Assembly: GCF_000741695.1 (NCBI RefSeq)
Contig: NZ_JGZK01000002.1
Coordinates: forward strand, 248,001 to 312,000
Source: Bifidobacterium reuteri DSM 23975
Lineage (GTDB): Bacteria > Actinomycetota > Actinomycetes > Actinomycetales > Bifidobacteriaceae
DNA: 64,000 bases
Reading direction: 5' to 3'
The position numbers and the translations under genes were made by a program. The notes beneath the pieces were generated by a model. The model saw nothing but the letters and a program-made list of their open reading frames with translations. It searched no databases and was not told where the DNA came from. Positions 51,423-61,401 of the stretch are shown piece after piece. Position 1 is the first letter of the stretch; every line of letters begins with the position of its first letter.

Positions 51423-53161
51423 TAGCCACCCGTCTGCGCCAGATCGGCCTGTTGCTCGTCTCCCTCGCCATCAGCGCCCTTGCGATCGTCCAGATGTTCG
51501 AGCGTACGACGAACTCCATGCCGCGGGACTATACGATGCTGTTCGGCATCGTCGCAGTGCTGTTCTTGGTGCTATGGGGATTGACTGTGCGATTCCAGCA
51601 GTACGCGAGCCAGTCGATTATGCCTTGCGTACTGCTGCTGACGGCCATCGGCATCACGATGATCGCCCGCATCGACCAGAGCATGGACACGACGGTGGCC
51701 AAGCGCCAGCTGATGTGGCTGTGTCTGGCACTGGTTCTCAGCTGTCTGATCATCGTGTTCCTGAGGGATTACCGCGTATTGCGGCGGTTCTCGTATGTGT
51801 CGATGGTCGTGGGTCTGGCGCTGCTGCTCTCCCCGATGCTGCCGGTGATCGGCCAGGAGGTGAACGGCGCGCGCATTTGGGTGAGGATTCCCGGGCTAGG
51901 ACAGTTCCAGCCCGGCGAATTCGCCAAACTGTTCCTGGCGTTCTTCTTCGCCTCGTATCTGTTCGATCATCGCGATCAGCTGGCAGTGGGCGGCAAGAAG
52001 GTGCTGGGCCTGCAACTGCCGCGCATCAAGGATCTGGGACCGATCATCGTGGTGTGGATCGCCTCGATGGGCGTGTTGGTGATGCAGCATGACCTAGGCA
52101 CCTCGCTGATGTTCTTCGCCATGTTCGTGGCGATGCTGTACACAGCCACCGGACGCACCAGCTGGATCGTCATCGGCCTTATCGCGTTCGCCGTAGGCGC
52201 GGTGGCCGCCGCCAGCGTCTTCAGCCATGTGGGGCAGCGTGTGGACGCCTGGCTGCAGCCGTTCAGCAATGAGCAGTACAACAAGGAATACGGCGGCTCA
52301 TGGCAGCTGGTCACCGGCATCTTCGGCCTGGCTTCAGGCGGCATGCTGGGTACCGGGCTCGGCCAGGGGCATCCGGCGCTGACCACGTTCGCCAATTCCG
52401 ATTTCATCTACACCGCGCTTGGCGAGGAACTGGGTCTCACCGGCGTACTGGCCATTCTGATGCTGTATCTGATCATCATCGCCTCGGGATTCGTGGCCGC
52501 GATGAAGATCAAGGACGGCTTCGGCAAACTGCTGGCATCCGGTCTGGTGTTCACGATGGCGTTCCAAGTGTTCACCGTGGTGGGCGGCGTGACGTTGGTG
52601 ATTCCGCTGACCGGTCTGACGCTGCCATATATGGCAGCCGGCGGCTCAAGCCTCATCGCCAATTACATTCTTGCGGCGCTGCTCATCGTCATTTCCGGCG
52701 CCGCCAACCGGCCTGAGCCGGAGCTCACCTCCGATTCCTTCCAATATGAGGCGCTTGCGGCCCTGCGCAACAAGGAGCTGGAGGAGCGCGCCCGTGCTAC
52801 GGAGCCGGTTTCCCGTCCGCGCACGGCATCCGCTCGCGTCTACGATCTTGACGACCCGGACGGCGAGATCGTGGACACCACCAAGCGCGCTCCAGTGAAC
52901 GAAGTCACTACGAACGATGGCGTTGCCGGCGACGGCACCGACTTCGACGGCGACGGCACCACCACGGGCTTCGCGGAATACACCGCGCCCACCGGCTCGC
53001 TGCCGCCGGTGCCATCCTCTGCAGTACCATCCCCCGCAATGCCATCGGCGCCACAAATACCGCCGACCCCGGCAATCCCGGCTCCCCCGATCCCGCCGGC
53101 AGGCGGTAGCCATCAATCCCCAGCCCATCACGGACCACGACATGGAGGTGCGCGCGCATGA
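51419..53161 (+). CDS. rodA: SEDS peptidoglycan polymerase (RodA/FtsW family)
   Basis: The 580-residue protein carries about ten hydrophobic segments in the first ~440 residues, with family segments PGLGQFQPGEFAKLFLAFFFASYL, VMQHDLGTSLMFFAMFVAMLY and FIYTALGEELGLTGVLAIL. It is a glycosyltransferase polymerising lipid II, paired with the downstream transpeptidase. The cytoplasmic tail of ~140 residues is Pro/Thr-rich and may be regulated by the kinases. The start at 51419 overlaps the pstP stop and has GGAGG; longer frames upstream lie in pstP. Confidence 0.95.
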   Translation: MIATRLRQIGLLLVSLAISALAIVQMFERTTNSMPRDYTMLFGIVAVLFLVLWGLTVRFQQYASQSIMPCVLLLTAIGITMIARIDQSMDTTVAKRQLMWLCLALVLSCLIIVFLRDYRVLRRFSYVSMVVGLALLLSPMLPVIGQEVNGARIWVRIPGLGQFQPGEFAKLFLAFFFASYLFDHRDQLAVGGKKVLGLQLPRIKDLGPIIVVWIASMGVLVMQHDLGTSLMFFAMFVAMLYTATGRTSWIVIGLIAFAVGAVAAASVFSHVGQRVDAWLQPFSNEQYNKEYGGSWQLVTGIFGLASGGMLGTGLGQGHPALTTFANSDFIYTALGEELGLTGVLAILMLYLIIIASGFVAAMKIKDGFGKLLASGLVFTMAFQVFTVVGGVTLVIPLTGLTLPYMAAGGSSLIANYILAALLIVISGAANRPEPELTSDSFQYEALAALRNKELEERARATEPVSRPRTASARVYDLDDPDGEIVDTTKRAPVNEVTTNDGVAGDGTDFDGDGTTTGFAEYTAPTGSLPPVPSSAVPSPAMPSAPQIPPTPAIPAPPIPPAGGSHQSPAHHGPRHGGARA

Positions 53162-54624
53162 ACAAATACCTGCGTCAGCTGTTCACCGCAGTCGTATGCC
53201 TGTTCGTGGTACTCGGGCTGTCTTCGACCATCCTCATGGCAGTGCGCGCCAATTCGCTGAACAGCGATTCTCGCAACGCCCGCTCCCTCTACCATCAGCT
53301 GGGCGCGTATCGTGGCGCGATTCTCGCTTCGGACGGCACGGTGATGGCCCAATCCGAGCCGGTCAATGACGCGTTCAAATACCAGCGCACCTATTCGAAC
53401 GGCCCGCTGTATGCTCCCATCACCGGATTCTTCGCCATCAACCAGAACGCGGACCGCGGGCTTGAAGCCTCCCGCAGCATGCTGCTCAACGGCGAAGCCG
53501 ATTCGCTGATCTGGCAGCGCGCCAAATCTATGCTCACCGGCAGCACCAACAAGGGCGCCTCCATCGAGACCTCCATCGACCCGAAACTGCAGCAGGTGGC
53601 CTACGACCAGATGAGTTCACGCGATGGCGCCGCCGTGGCCATCGAGGTCAAAACCGGCCGTATCCTCGCCATGGTGAGCACGCCAAGCTACGATCCGAAC
53701 CAGTTGGCCACCCACGACACCAAGGCCGCGGCCAAGGCGTACAACGACCTGGCAGCCGGAGAAAACAGCCCGCTCATCAACCGCGCCACCTCACAGCTGT
53801 ATCCGCCAGGCTCCACGTTCAAGACCATCGTCGCTTCCGCCGCCTTGGAAACCGGCGACTATCAGACCGATACGCAGATTCCCGCAGGAGAGAGCTACAC
53901 CCTGCCCGGCACGGCCACACAGCTGCCGAACGCGGTCTGGCAGGCCAACGGCACCGACGGCAAAATCACCCTGCAGAATGCCATCGCGTATTCCTCCAAC
54001 ACCGCGTTCGCCCAGCTCGGCGTGGCCCTTGGCGAGGACAAAGTCAAGGAAATGGCCACCAAATACGGGTTCGGCAATACGATCACCATCGATGGCACCA
54101 GTGCCACCGGCATTCCGATGACCGCCACGGCCTCCACATTCCCGTCCGCCACCACGCCGGACAAGCTCGCCCTGGCCTCAATAGGCCAGGGCGACACCAA
54201 GGCCACTCCTCTGCAGATGGCTATGGTGGCGCAGACCATCGCGAACGATGGCAAGATGATGCGTCCGACGCTGGTCGACCGCGTGCGCGCCTCGGACCTG
54301 TCCGTCATCAGCCAGACGACGCCGGAGACCTTGAGCAAGGTTATGAGCAAGGATTCCGCCGACAAACTCACCACCATGATGGAGCACGTCATCACCGACG
54401 CCAACCCGTCACTGGCCATCAACGGCATCACAATCGCCGCCAAAACCGGTACCGCGCAAATCGGCGTGGACAACACCAGCATCGATGGTTGGATCATCGG
54501 ATTCGCCCCCGCCGAGGATCCCCAGATTGCAGTAGCGGTCTTGGTGCACAATACTGATTTGCTTGGTTCGCTTGCCGCGGGCCCGATTATGCGCGCGATG
54601 ATTCAGGAGGCTCTGCAGCAATGA
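53158..54624 (+). CDS. pbpA: Penicillin-binding transpeptidase PbpA
   Basis: The 488-residue class B PBP has an N-terminal anchor (~8-27), a dimerisation domain and a transpeptidase domain with Ser219-Thr-Phe-Lys222, SSN near 280 and KTGTA from ~429. It cross-links peptidoglycan made by the SEDS partner encoded just upstream. It overlaps rodA and pknA by ATGA, giving strict coupling. Confidence 0.96.
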   Translation: MNKYLRQLFTAVVCLFVVLGLSSTILMAVRANSLNSDSRNARSLYHQLGAYRGAILASDGTVMAQSEPVNDAFKYQRTYSNGPLYAPITGFFAINQNADRGLEASRSMLLNGEADSLIWQRAKSMLTGSTNKGASIETSIDPKLQQVAYDQMSSRDGAAVAIEVKTGRILAMVSTPSYDPNQLATHDTKAAAKAYNDLAAGENSPLINRATSQLYPPGSTFKTIVASAALETGDYQTDTQIPAGESYTLPGTATQLPNAVWQANGTDGKITLQNAIAYSSNTAFAQLGVALGEDKVKEMATKYGFGNTITIDGTSATGIPMTATASTFPSATTPDKLALASIGQGDTKATPLQMAMVAQTIANDGKMMRPTLVDRVRASDLSVISQTTPETLSKVMSKDSADKLTTMMEHVITDANPSLAINGITIAAKTGTAQIGVDNTSIDGWIIGFAPAEDPQIAVAVLVHNTDLLGSLAAGPIMRAMIQEALQQ

Positions 54625-55571
54625 AACTTATCGAAGGACAACTCATTCACCGCCGCTACCGCCTCGACGCGCGACTGGCGCAAGGCGGCATGGGCGAGGT
54701 CTGGAAGGGCTATGACATCCAGCTCGAACGCCCGGTGGCCATCAAGGCGCTGCGCTCGGATGCCACGAACGCGGAGGCCAAATTGCGCCGTCTTCGCGCC
54801 GAAGCGCATAACTCCGCGAATCTGGCGCACCCGAATATCGCGGCGTTGTTCGAGTATTACGAGCATGACGGCATCGGGTTCCTCATCATGGAATACGTGC
54901 CGTCGAAATCGTTGGCGGACCTGTATCACGAACAGGGCGCGATGGACCCCATCGACCTGCTGCCGATCCTCATCCAGACCGCGCGCGGCCTGTTCGTCGC
55001 CCACTCGCATGGGGTGATCCATCGCGACGTGAAGCCCGCCAATATCATGGTCTCCGATACCGGCGAGGTGAAGATCACCGACTTCGGCGTCAGCTATTCC
55101 ACCGGCCAGGGGCAGATCACCCAGGACGGCATGGTGGTCGGCACCGCCCAGTACATCTCCCCCGAACAGGCGCAGGGCAAGCAGGCCACGCCGCAGTCGG
55201 ACATCTATTCGTTGGGCGTGGTGGCCTATGAAGGCCTGTCCGGGCACCGCCCGTTCACCGGCGCCACGCCGGTCGACATCGCCGCCGCCCACGTGAACGA
55301 TCCCGTGCCTCCGCTGCCGGACACCGTGGACGTTCAACTTCGTGAATTCGTCATGTCCATGCTGTCCAAGGACCCGCTCGACCGCCCCAAGGATGCGCTG
55401 GTGGTATCGCGTACCCTAGCACGCATCGAACGAAGGCTTCTGGACCAGCAGACTGAACAGGCAGATCAGACCATGGTCACATCCAGCGTCCGGCCATTGC
55501 GCCGAGTCATGAGCACACCTCGTATCGTATTGGACGCTCCTGCCTCGAAATTGGGAGGGAATAAGCAATGA
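54621..55571 (+). CDS. pknA: Ser/Thr protein kinase PknA-like
   Basis: The kinase domain (~10-270) has the glycine-rich AQGGMGEVWKG, Lys in VAIKALR, HRDVKPANIM (~134), DFGVSYS (~154) and SPEQAQGK. At 316 residues it is shorter than mycobacterial PknA and shows no clear membrane helix or extracellular domain, so it appears to be cytoplasmic. The tail is basic and Arg-rich. It overlaps pknB by ATGA. Confidence 0.94.
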   Translation: MKLIEGQLIHRRYRLDARLAQGGMGEVWKGYDIQLERPVAIKALRSDATNAEAKLRRLRAEAHNSANLAHPNIAALFEYYEHDGIGFLIMEYVPSKSLADLYHEQGAMDPIDLLPILIQTARGLFVAHSHGVIHRDVKPANIMVSDTGEVKITDFGVSYSTGQGQITQDGMVVGTAQYISPEQAQGKQATPQSDIYSLGVVAYEGLSGHRPFTGATPVDIAAAHVNDPVPPLPDTVDVQLREFVMSMLSKDPLDRPKDALVVSRTLARIERRLLDQQTEQADQTMVTSSVRPLRRVMSTPRIVLDAPASKLGGNKQ

Positions 55572-57655
55572 GCAACATGCCTAATGCACTGGCCGGTGGC
55601 CGATATCAGCTGGGCCAGCTCATCGGCCGAGGCGGTATGGCCGAGGTGCGCATCGCCCTCGATACTCGACTGGGCCGTACGGTCGCCGTGAAGATCATGC
55701 GCGCGGAACTCGCCAACGACGATATCTTCCTGGCGCGTTTCCGCCGCGAGGCCCGTTCCGTGGCACAGATGAACAACCCGAACATCGTGAACATCTACGA
55801 TTCGGGCGAGGAGACCATCACCACCGACGCCGGTGACACCGAGCGCTTGCCCTACATCGTGATGGAGTACGTGAAGGGCCAGACCCTGCGCGACATCATC
55901 AAGGTGAACGGCGCGTTGAGCCAGCGCGACTGCGAGCAGGTGATGCTCGGCGTACTGAGCGCCCTCGACTATTCGCATCGCATGGGCATCATCCACCGCG
56001 ACATCAAGCCCGGCAACATCATGATCTCCGAGCAGGGCGTGGTCAAGGTCATGGACTTCGGCATCGCCCGCGCTCTGGACGATTCCGCCGCCACCATGAC
56101 TCAGTCCCAGGGCGTGGTGGGCACCGCGCAGTACCTCTCCCCCGAGCAGGCCCGCGGCGAGACTGTGGACATGCGCTCCGACCTGTATTCCGCAGGTTGC
56201 GTGCTCTATGAGATGCTGACCGGCCGTCCGCCGTTCACCGGTGATTCCGCGGTGGCCATCGCCTACCAGCATGTGTCCGAAGTGGCCACGCCGCCGAGCG
56301 CCATCGTGCCCGGTCTGCCGAAGATGTGGGATTCCATCGTGGCGAAGGCCATGGCGAAGGACCGTCAGAACCGGTATGCCACGGCCGCGGAGTTCAAGAA
56401 CGACATCCTGACCTATATGAACGGCGGCGTGCCGGTGGCGGCTGCGTTCAACCCGCTGACCGATCTGTCCGGTGTGAAGGCGCGCAAGGACGCCGAACGC
56501 GACCAGCCGACCGTGCCGATGGGCACCGGTCAGCCCACGCAGGCGTTCAACCCGGCCACCGGCCAGTTCGAGCAGATTCCGCCGGCGAATGCAGCCATGC
56601 AGAACGCGCTGAAGAGCCGTGCCGAACAGCGTGCGGCGGCAGCCAAGGCGAAACGGAAGAAGCAGATCATCATCGGCTCGGTGCTGGGCGTCATCGCGGT
56701 GATCGCCATCGTAGTGGGCGTGGTGTTCGGCATGGATGCGGCGAAGAAGAACGCCGTGGAAATGGTCACCGTGCCGGAATGCGCCTCCACGACATCCAAG
56801 GATGGCTTGGAGGCAAAGCTCCAGGCGCTGGGTCTGGAGATGGTGGAGAAGCAGGATACCGATTCCACCAAGGCCGCCGGCACCTGCACCAAGATGAGCC
56901 CGGAAGCGGGTTCCAAGGTGGCCAAGGGCTCCAAGGTGACCGTGTGGTTCTCCGCAGGCCCACAATCCATCGCGGTGCCGGACGTCAAGGGCATGACCCA
57001 GGAGGCGGCCCGCACCAAGCTTGAAGACGCCGGTTTCGAGGTCAGCTCCACGGTGAAGACCGAGGACAGCGCCGACATCGACAAGGATGAGGTGACCCGT
57101 ACCGATCCGGCCGCCGGCACGCCGACGCCCAAAGGATCGACCATCACGATCTACGTGTCTTCGGGCATGACCGCGATGCCGAACCTGGTGGGCCAGTCCA
57201 AAGATGCGGTGTTGAGCCAATACAACGGCATGTTCAACTTCGTGGTGGAGAGCGAGTCCTCCGACACCGTGGAAGCGGGCTCAATCACCCGCACCGACCC
57301 GGCCGCCGGCACATCCATCGAACAGGGCGCGTCCATCACGATCTGGGTGTCCACCGGCAAGGAGAAGGTCACCGTGCCGTCCATCAACGCCGGCACCGAC
57401 TTCGCCACCGCCAAGCTGCAGCTTGAGGCCGTGGGGCTCGTCGCTGCCGCCAACGGCCCTTCGGACAGCACCGCCGTAGTGGTGAGCATCGATCCCGCCG
57501 CCGGTACCGAGGTGGACAAGGGCTCGACCGTCACCATCACCACCAAAGCCAGCACGTCCTCAGGCACTGACACCGGCGATTCGGACAACACGGGCACCGG
57601 CGGTACCGGCGGCAACACCAGCACCGGCAACAGCAACGGACGAGCCGGCGAGTAG
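55568..57655 (+). CDS. pknB: PASTA-domain Ser/Thr protein kinase PknB
   Basis: The 695-residue sensor kinase for cell-wall precursors has a kinase domain at ~12-275 (GRGGMAEVRIA, HRDIKPGNIMI, DFGIARALDD, SPEQARGE), a juxtamembrane segment, a membrane helix at ~365-388 (IIIGSVLGVIAVIAIVVGVV) and four PASTA repeats from ~395 to ~670 that can bind muropeptides or lipid II. A Gly/Thr/Ser tail ends it. It is the last gene of the operon; repeat element D follows at once and converges on trpG. Confidence 0.97.
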   Translation: MSNMPNALAGGRYQLGQLIGRGGMAEVRIALDTRLGRTVAVKIMRAELANDDIFLARFRREARSVAQMNNPNIVNIYDSGEETITTDAGDTERLPYIVMEYVKGQTLRDIIKVNGALSQRDCEQVMLGVLSALDYSHRMGIIHRDIKPGNIMISEQGVVKVMDFGIARALDDSAATMTQSQGVVGTAQYLSPEQARGETVDMRSDLYSAGCVLYEMLTGRPPFTGDSAVAIAYQHVSEVATPPSAIVPGLPKMWDSIVAKAMAKDRQNRYATAAEFKNDILTYMNGGVPVAAAFNPLTDLSGVKARKDAERDQPTVPMGTGQPTQAFNPATGQFEQIPPANAAMQNALKSRAEQRAAAAKAKRKKQIIIGSVLGVIAVIAIVVGVVFGMDAAKKNAVEMVTVPECASTTSKDGLEAKLQALGLEMVEKQDTDSTKAAGTCTKMSPEAGSKVAKGSKVTVWFSAGPQSIAVPDVKGMTQEAARTKLEDAGFEVSSTVKTEDSADIDKDEVTRTDPAAGTPTPKGSTITIYVSSGMTAMPNLVGQSKDAVLSQYNGMFNFVVESESSDTVEAGSITRTDPAAGTSIEQGASITIWVSTGKEKVTVPSINAGTDFATAKLQLEAVGLVAAANGPSDSTAVVVSIDPAAGTEVDKGSTVTITTKASTSSGTDTGDSDNTGTGGTGGNTSTGNSNGRAGE

Positions 57656-57685
57656 CCGTTCAAAGTCATCTGGTTCCGGCTCTCG

Positions 57686-57876
57686 CTAGTGGTCTGTCTC
57701 GTGCTGAGGGGCGTTGGCCCCCTCTGACGGGACGTTGCCGTGAAGCAAACAGCGGAGCTGTTTTGTAGGCAACGTGCGAGCCGACAGGCGAGCCAGTAGG
57801 ATGCCGCGCGGAGCGCGTCCATACTTGCAGGACGGGCTGTCAGCGAAGCTGACTGGGGGAGAGACTCTAATCCAGG
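57686..57876. repeat. Modular inverted-repeat element D (one module, damaged right end)
   Basis: In opposite orientation to A: CTAGTGGTCTGTCTCGT, then CCCCCTCTGACGGGACG, one module and GTCAGCGAAGCTGACTGGGG. The right terminal repeat has decayed, and the trpG stop codon begins two bases beyond. Confidence 0.8.
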
Positions 57877-57877
57877 A

Positions 57878-58522
57878 CTACTTGGTAACCTTTGGCTGCA
57901 ATCCTGCGGACTTGGCCACGGCGTTCGCCTGTCCGCACACGGCAAGCCAATTGGCCAGCAGACGATAACCATCCTGAGTCATCACCGATTCGGGATGGAA
58001 TTGCACGGCGTACATCTTCTTGCCCTTGACCTTCAGCCCCTGCACGATGTGGTCGCCCTGCGTCCACGCGGTCACTTCCAACGTATCGGGCACCGAATCC
58101 GGCTCGACCGCGAGCGAATGGTAGCGGGTGGCGGTCATCGGATTGGCCACGCCGGCGAAGATCTCGTCATCGATATGCTCCACCTGGCTCGTCTTGCCAT
58201 GCATGATGGTGGGCGCATGGTCCACCGTGCAGCCGAACACCTCAGCGAGCGCCTGCAGTCCCAAGCATACGCCGAACATCGGCACACCGGCGGCCGCGCA
58301 CAAGCGAATCATATCCTCGCTGGCACCGGACTGGGCGGGAGCGCCTGGGCCTGGGGAGATCAGTACGCCGTCATAGCCGTCCAGCACACCGGGGGCGGCA
58401 GGATCGATGGCATCGTTGCGCACCACGTCCACCGTGGCACCCAGCGTCTTCAAATAGCCGACGATGGTGTATACGAACGAGTCGTAGTTGTCCACCACCA
58501 GAATGCGCGCGGAATCAGTCAT
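57878..58522 (-). CDS. trpG: Glutamine amidotransferase TrpG/PabA family
   Basis: The 214-residue class I amidotransferase releases ammonia from glutamine for anthranilate or aminodeoxychorismate synthesis. Cys86 in GVCLGLQ and His176/Glu178 in FHPES form the triad; SPGPGAP at 56-62 is conserved. Its place beside pknB and a sortase is conserved in actinobacteria, where it is usually annotated trpG or pabA; the partner subunit is elsewhere. The TAG stop abuts the end of element D. Confidence 0.92.
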   Translation of the reverse strand: MTDSARILVVDNYDSFVYTIVGYLKTLGATVDVVRNDAIDPAAPGVLDGYDGVLISPGPGAPAQSGASEDMIRLCAAAGVPMFGVCLGLQALAEVFGCTVDHAPTIMHGKTSQVEHIDDEIFAGVANPMTATRYHSLAVEPDSVPDTLEVTAWTQGDHIVQGLKVKGKKMYAVQFHPESVMTQDGYRLLANWLAVCGQANAVAKSAGLQPKVTK

Positions 58523-58572
58523 ACTGCCTCTCCTTGGACGGGCTTGCGGGCATGCCCCGGCCCTTCGCGAAC

Positions 58573-58594
58573 CTCACATGTACATGTATGTGAG
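58573..58594. promoter_or_regulatory. Inverted repeat between sortase and trpG
   Basis: CTCACAT and ATGTGAG flank GTACATGT, itself a palindrome, in the 97-bp gap. It could be an operator for trpG or a weak hairpin. Confidence 0.35.
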
Positions 58595-58619
58595 CCATAC
58601 TACTTCAGCTCAGCGGCCT

Positions 58620-59888
58620 TTACTCCGGTACGGCCACGAAGTTCGACATCTGCCTCAGGAACGGGATGTTCGTGGCGGCCCAGGGGAAGGTCCACTGGAA
58701 CAGCGCGGCAGCGGCGGCGAACAGCAGCAGAAGCAGAAGCAGCCATCGAATGGGCAGCGCGCCCGGCTGCAGTCGCACCAATAGTCCATAGATGCTGGCG
58801 TCCGGACGACGGCGCTCACCCAAGCGGATGGCGCGCAGTACCGGCCAGCGCCAGGCGATGGCGGCGGCGATGAACATGATCAGCCAGGCGACAAGCGCAC
58901 CGTACACCACCTTGTCAAGCGAACCGATGCGCGACGCCACGGACGGGGTTTCGGAAATCGCGAACTTCACCGAGCCGGACGAGTCGGTGGTGGCCAGTTC
59001 CTTGGGCACGCCGTCCGACACCTTGGCCCAGTAGGATAGCTCGCCGTAGCTGATCCAGCGATGGGTGGGGGTGGAGTACTTCGGTTCGCAGGTGGTCAGT
59101 GTGATCATGCGCTTGGTGGGGTCGACGCCGGAGTTCTCCGGGTTGGGCGCGATGACCCAGATATCGGTGGGCAGCACGATCTGATAGCGCGTGTAATGGT
59201 AGACATACCAGTAATCCTGCGTACGGATGATAATCGGGTCGCCTTCCTGGAGCTTGTCCACGTCACCAAGCGGCTGGCCGTAGCCGTTGCGGTGGCCGGC
59301 GACGGCGAAGTTGCCGATCTGACCGGGCAACTGGGATGACTGGTAATGGCCCAGACCGTGGCGGTTGATCTGTTCGAGCGTGGTGCCCTCCACCACGTTG
59401 CGGTGCCATTGGCTGCCGAAGCGCGGGATATAGATCTGCGCGATCAGATCGCCGTATTTGGGGCCCTGCGGCTGCACGGGCGGATCGCCTTCCTGGGCTT
59501 TCGCGACCTTTACGTCGCCGCCATTGGCTGCCGGGTCGGACCAGTTCATGGATTTGGTGGTCTCGTTCTGGGTCTGTTCGGCCTCCACGCCGGTCCACCA
59601 CATCTGCCAGACGATATACAGCGCGCAGATCGCGGCTGCGGTCAGCAACAGTTCGGCGAGGATGCCCAATGCCTGCCACAACGGGCCACGGCGTTCGGCT
59701 GCGGCGGCAGCGCGGCGGGCGCGACGGGACTGGGGCTGGGCGGCCGTTGCCGTGAAGGCTGCAGCACCGCCGTTCCCGTTGCCGTTCCCGCCGAACGGCG
59801 TGAATTGTGCGGTGCTTTCGGGGTCCGCGAAATCATTCAGATCGGTCGAAGTCTGCACATTCGCAGCACTGTGTCTGTTGTGTCTCAT
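58620..59888 (-). CDS. srtE: Class E-like sortase
   Basis: The 422-residue transpeptidase anchors surface proteins to peptidoglycan or builds housekeeping links. It has a cytoplasmic Gly/Ala/Arg-rich lead, a helix at ~75-97 and a sortase domain at ~145-285 with His199 (AVAGHRNGYG), Cys267 (TLTTC) and Arg277 (HRWI). Two further C-terminal hydrophobic segments (~326-346 and ~374-395) are unusual for short sortases. It is 8 bp after the DUF881 gene. No LPxTG/LAxTG substrate is in the window. Confidence 0.9.
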   Translation of the reverse strand: MRHNRHSAANVQTSTDLNDFADPESTAQFTPFGGNGNGNGGAAAFTATAAQPQSRRARRAAAAAERRGPLWQALGILAELLLTAAAICALYIVWQMWWTGVEAEQTQNETTKSMNWSDPAANGGDVKVAKAQEGDPPVQPQGPKYGDLIAQIYIPRFGSQWHRNVVEGTTLEQINRHGLGHYQSSQLPGQIGNFAVAGHRNGYGQPLGDVDKLQEGDPIIIRTQDYWYVYHYTRYQIVLPTDIWVIAPNPENSGVDPTKRMITLTTCEPKYSTPTHRWISYGELSYWAKVSDGVPKELATTDSSGSVKFAISETPSVASRIGSLDKVVYGALVAWLIMFIAAAIAWRWPVLRAIRLGERRRPDASIYGLLVRLQPGALPIRWLLLLLLLFAAAAALFQWTFPWAATNIPFLRQMSNFVAVPE

Positions 59889-59896
59889 GACTGCCT

Positions 59897-60700
59897 CTAC
59901 TCCTCGTCCTTGGTCTTCGGCGTATCGACGGTGGCATATTTGAACTGCTGCAGCAAAGCCGTGGTGGCCTCGAACTGAAGATTGTCTTTGTTTTCCACCT
60001 TGTAACCTATGCCGAATGCGCTGACGTATTGCTTCAGAATGGTGATGGCCTTGGAATCGTTCAGCGCCTTGCGCATCGCATCCTGGTCACCAATGGCGGA
60101 AATGGTGAACGGTGGCGCGTACTTCTTGCCGTGGATGGAGAGCACATTGCCCGAGCAGATCACCGCCGAATTGAACAGTACCCTCTGATCCATGATTTTC
60201 ATGGCTTCGGCGCCACCCGCCCATAGCGCATTCACCACGGATTCCACGTCCTGCTGGTGAATCACATAATCATTGATATTCGCAGTGGTACCGTTGTCGT
60301 TCACCGCACTCTCCCACAGCGGCGAATCATCCAGCGTCACTGTGACGCCTGCGCCGGATAGTTCCGGGAGCATCAGGCTTGCATCGCCACCGTTATTGGC
60401 GGCGTCGGTATTGGTATCAGTACTGGCATTGGAATCATCGGAACTCGACGAACTGCCGGAGCCCAGCGCCTCGGTAAGGTTGTTCACCTGCTTCTGCAGA
60501 TCGTTGACATCGGTCTGCAGCTGGGAGACCTCGGCCACGCTGTTCTCCACGAGGTCGGCGGCGTCATTGTTCACCGTGACGGTGCGATTGACGCGGACGT
60601 TGGTGCTCAGCAGAAAGCCGGTCAGCGCAACCAGTACAACCGCCGCGATCCCGCTGGGCACGGAGCGACGTGCGCTATGCTTCCCCTGATGTCTGGCCAT
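59897..60700 (-). CDS. DUF881 family envelope protein
   Basis: The 267-residue protein has an N-terminal anchor (~17-33), a coiled coil (~48-78, VSQLQTDVNDLQKQVNNLTEAL), a Ser/Asp/Asn-rich linker and the DUF881 domain (~110-265: GAGVTVTLDDSP, VIHQQDVESVVNALWAGGAEAM, ISAIGD). Homologues sit at the same place in actinobacteria and are thought to help division or wall synthesis; the function is unproven. The start at MARHQGKHS is preferred over one 18 codons upstream. It is divergent from crgA. Confidence 0.87.
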   Translation of the reverse strand: MARHQGKHSARRSVPSGIAAVVLVALTGFLLSTNVRVNRTVTVNNDAADLVENSVAEVSQLQTDVNDLQKQVNNLTEALGSGSSSSSDDSNASTDTNTDAANNGGDASLMLPELSGAGVTVTLDDSPLWESAVNDNGTTANINDYVIHQQDVESVVNALWAGGAEAMKIMDQRVLFNSAVICSGNVLSIHGKKYAPPFTISAIGDQDAMRKALNDSKAITILKQYVSAFGIGYKVENKDNLQFEATTALLQQFKYATVDTPKTKDEE

Positions 60701-60811
60701 ACCAATTCCCGCCTTTGTCACCGGTGCGTTCACCTTTTCACACGGCGTGTTCACCAGTTTCGAGTGTAGCCACTATTATGACTTCTAGCCTATTGAATGG
60801 AGAATACGCTG

Positions 60812-61270
60812 ATGGCTGACGAAGAGCTGCACGAAAACGACTCGAAGGACCAGAAGGACTGGCAGGACGAGGGCGTGAATGACACCAAGTCCGCGGACAC
60901 CGCCGCCGACACCGCCACTGACAAGGTCGCCGACGAAGACGAGACCTATGGTGTCGATATGGATCAGGTGCAGGCGGTACTGAACGCTACTGCAGACAAG
61001 GCCACGCTGACCCCTCAGATGCAGCGCATGATGAACCGTCAGGCCGAGAACACGAAACGTGTCGAGGAAACCATCAAGGGCACCAAGTCGAACCCGCGCT
61101 GGTTCGTGCCGGTGTTCTGCGCGTTCATGATCATCGGTCTGATCTGGTGCGTGGTGTACTACCTCTCCCCGTCCGGCGCTTGGCCGATTCCGAACATCGG
61201 CGCTTGGAATCTGGCGATCGGCTTCGCGCTGATCATGATCGGATTCCTGATGACGATGGGTTGGCGCTGA
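60812..61270 (+). CDS. crgA: Cell-division protein CrgA
   Basis: The 152-residue protein has two C-terminal membrane helices (~97-117, ~131-149) joined by SPSGAWPIPNIGAWN and ends MTMGWR, as CrgA does. An acidic N-terminal extension of ~65 residues is longer than in mycobacterial CrgA (93 residues). CrgA helps recruit FtsI and stabilise the divisome. GGAG lies eight bases before the ATG. The stop is followed by a hairpin. Confidence 0.93.
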   Translation: MADEELHENDSKDQKDWQDEGVNDTKSADTAADTATDKVADEDETYGVDMDQVQAVLNATADKATLTPQMQRMMNRQAENTKRVEETIKGTKSNPRWFVPVFCAFMIIGLIWCVVYYLSPSGAWPIPNIGAWNLAIGFALIMIGFLMTMGWR

Positions 61271-61286
61271 ACCTTAGTTCCCCTGT

Positions 61287-61318
61287 GAGCCGCTGGCGCT
61301 TTTCTGCGACAGCGGCTC
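61287..61318 (+). terminator. Terminator-like hairpin after crgA
   Basis: GAGCCGCTG pairs with CAGCGGCTC around 14 bases, 17 bp past the crgA stop. Only a weak T-rich stretch follows. Confidence 0.55.
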
Positions 61319-61329
61319 GCTGTGTATTA

Positions 61330-61401
61330 TCAGTGGTTATCAGTGGCTCACCTGACAGCGAAGCCGAGATTCTCGATTATCACTGAGACGAACCACTGGC
61401 A
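61330..61401. repeat. Degenerate relic of the modular repeat element
   Basis: ACCTGACAGCGAAGCCGAGA and GAGACGAACCACTGG resemble core and right end of elements A-E. The rest of 61271-61578 holds nothing recognised. Confidence 0.4.
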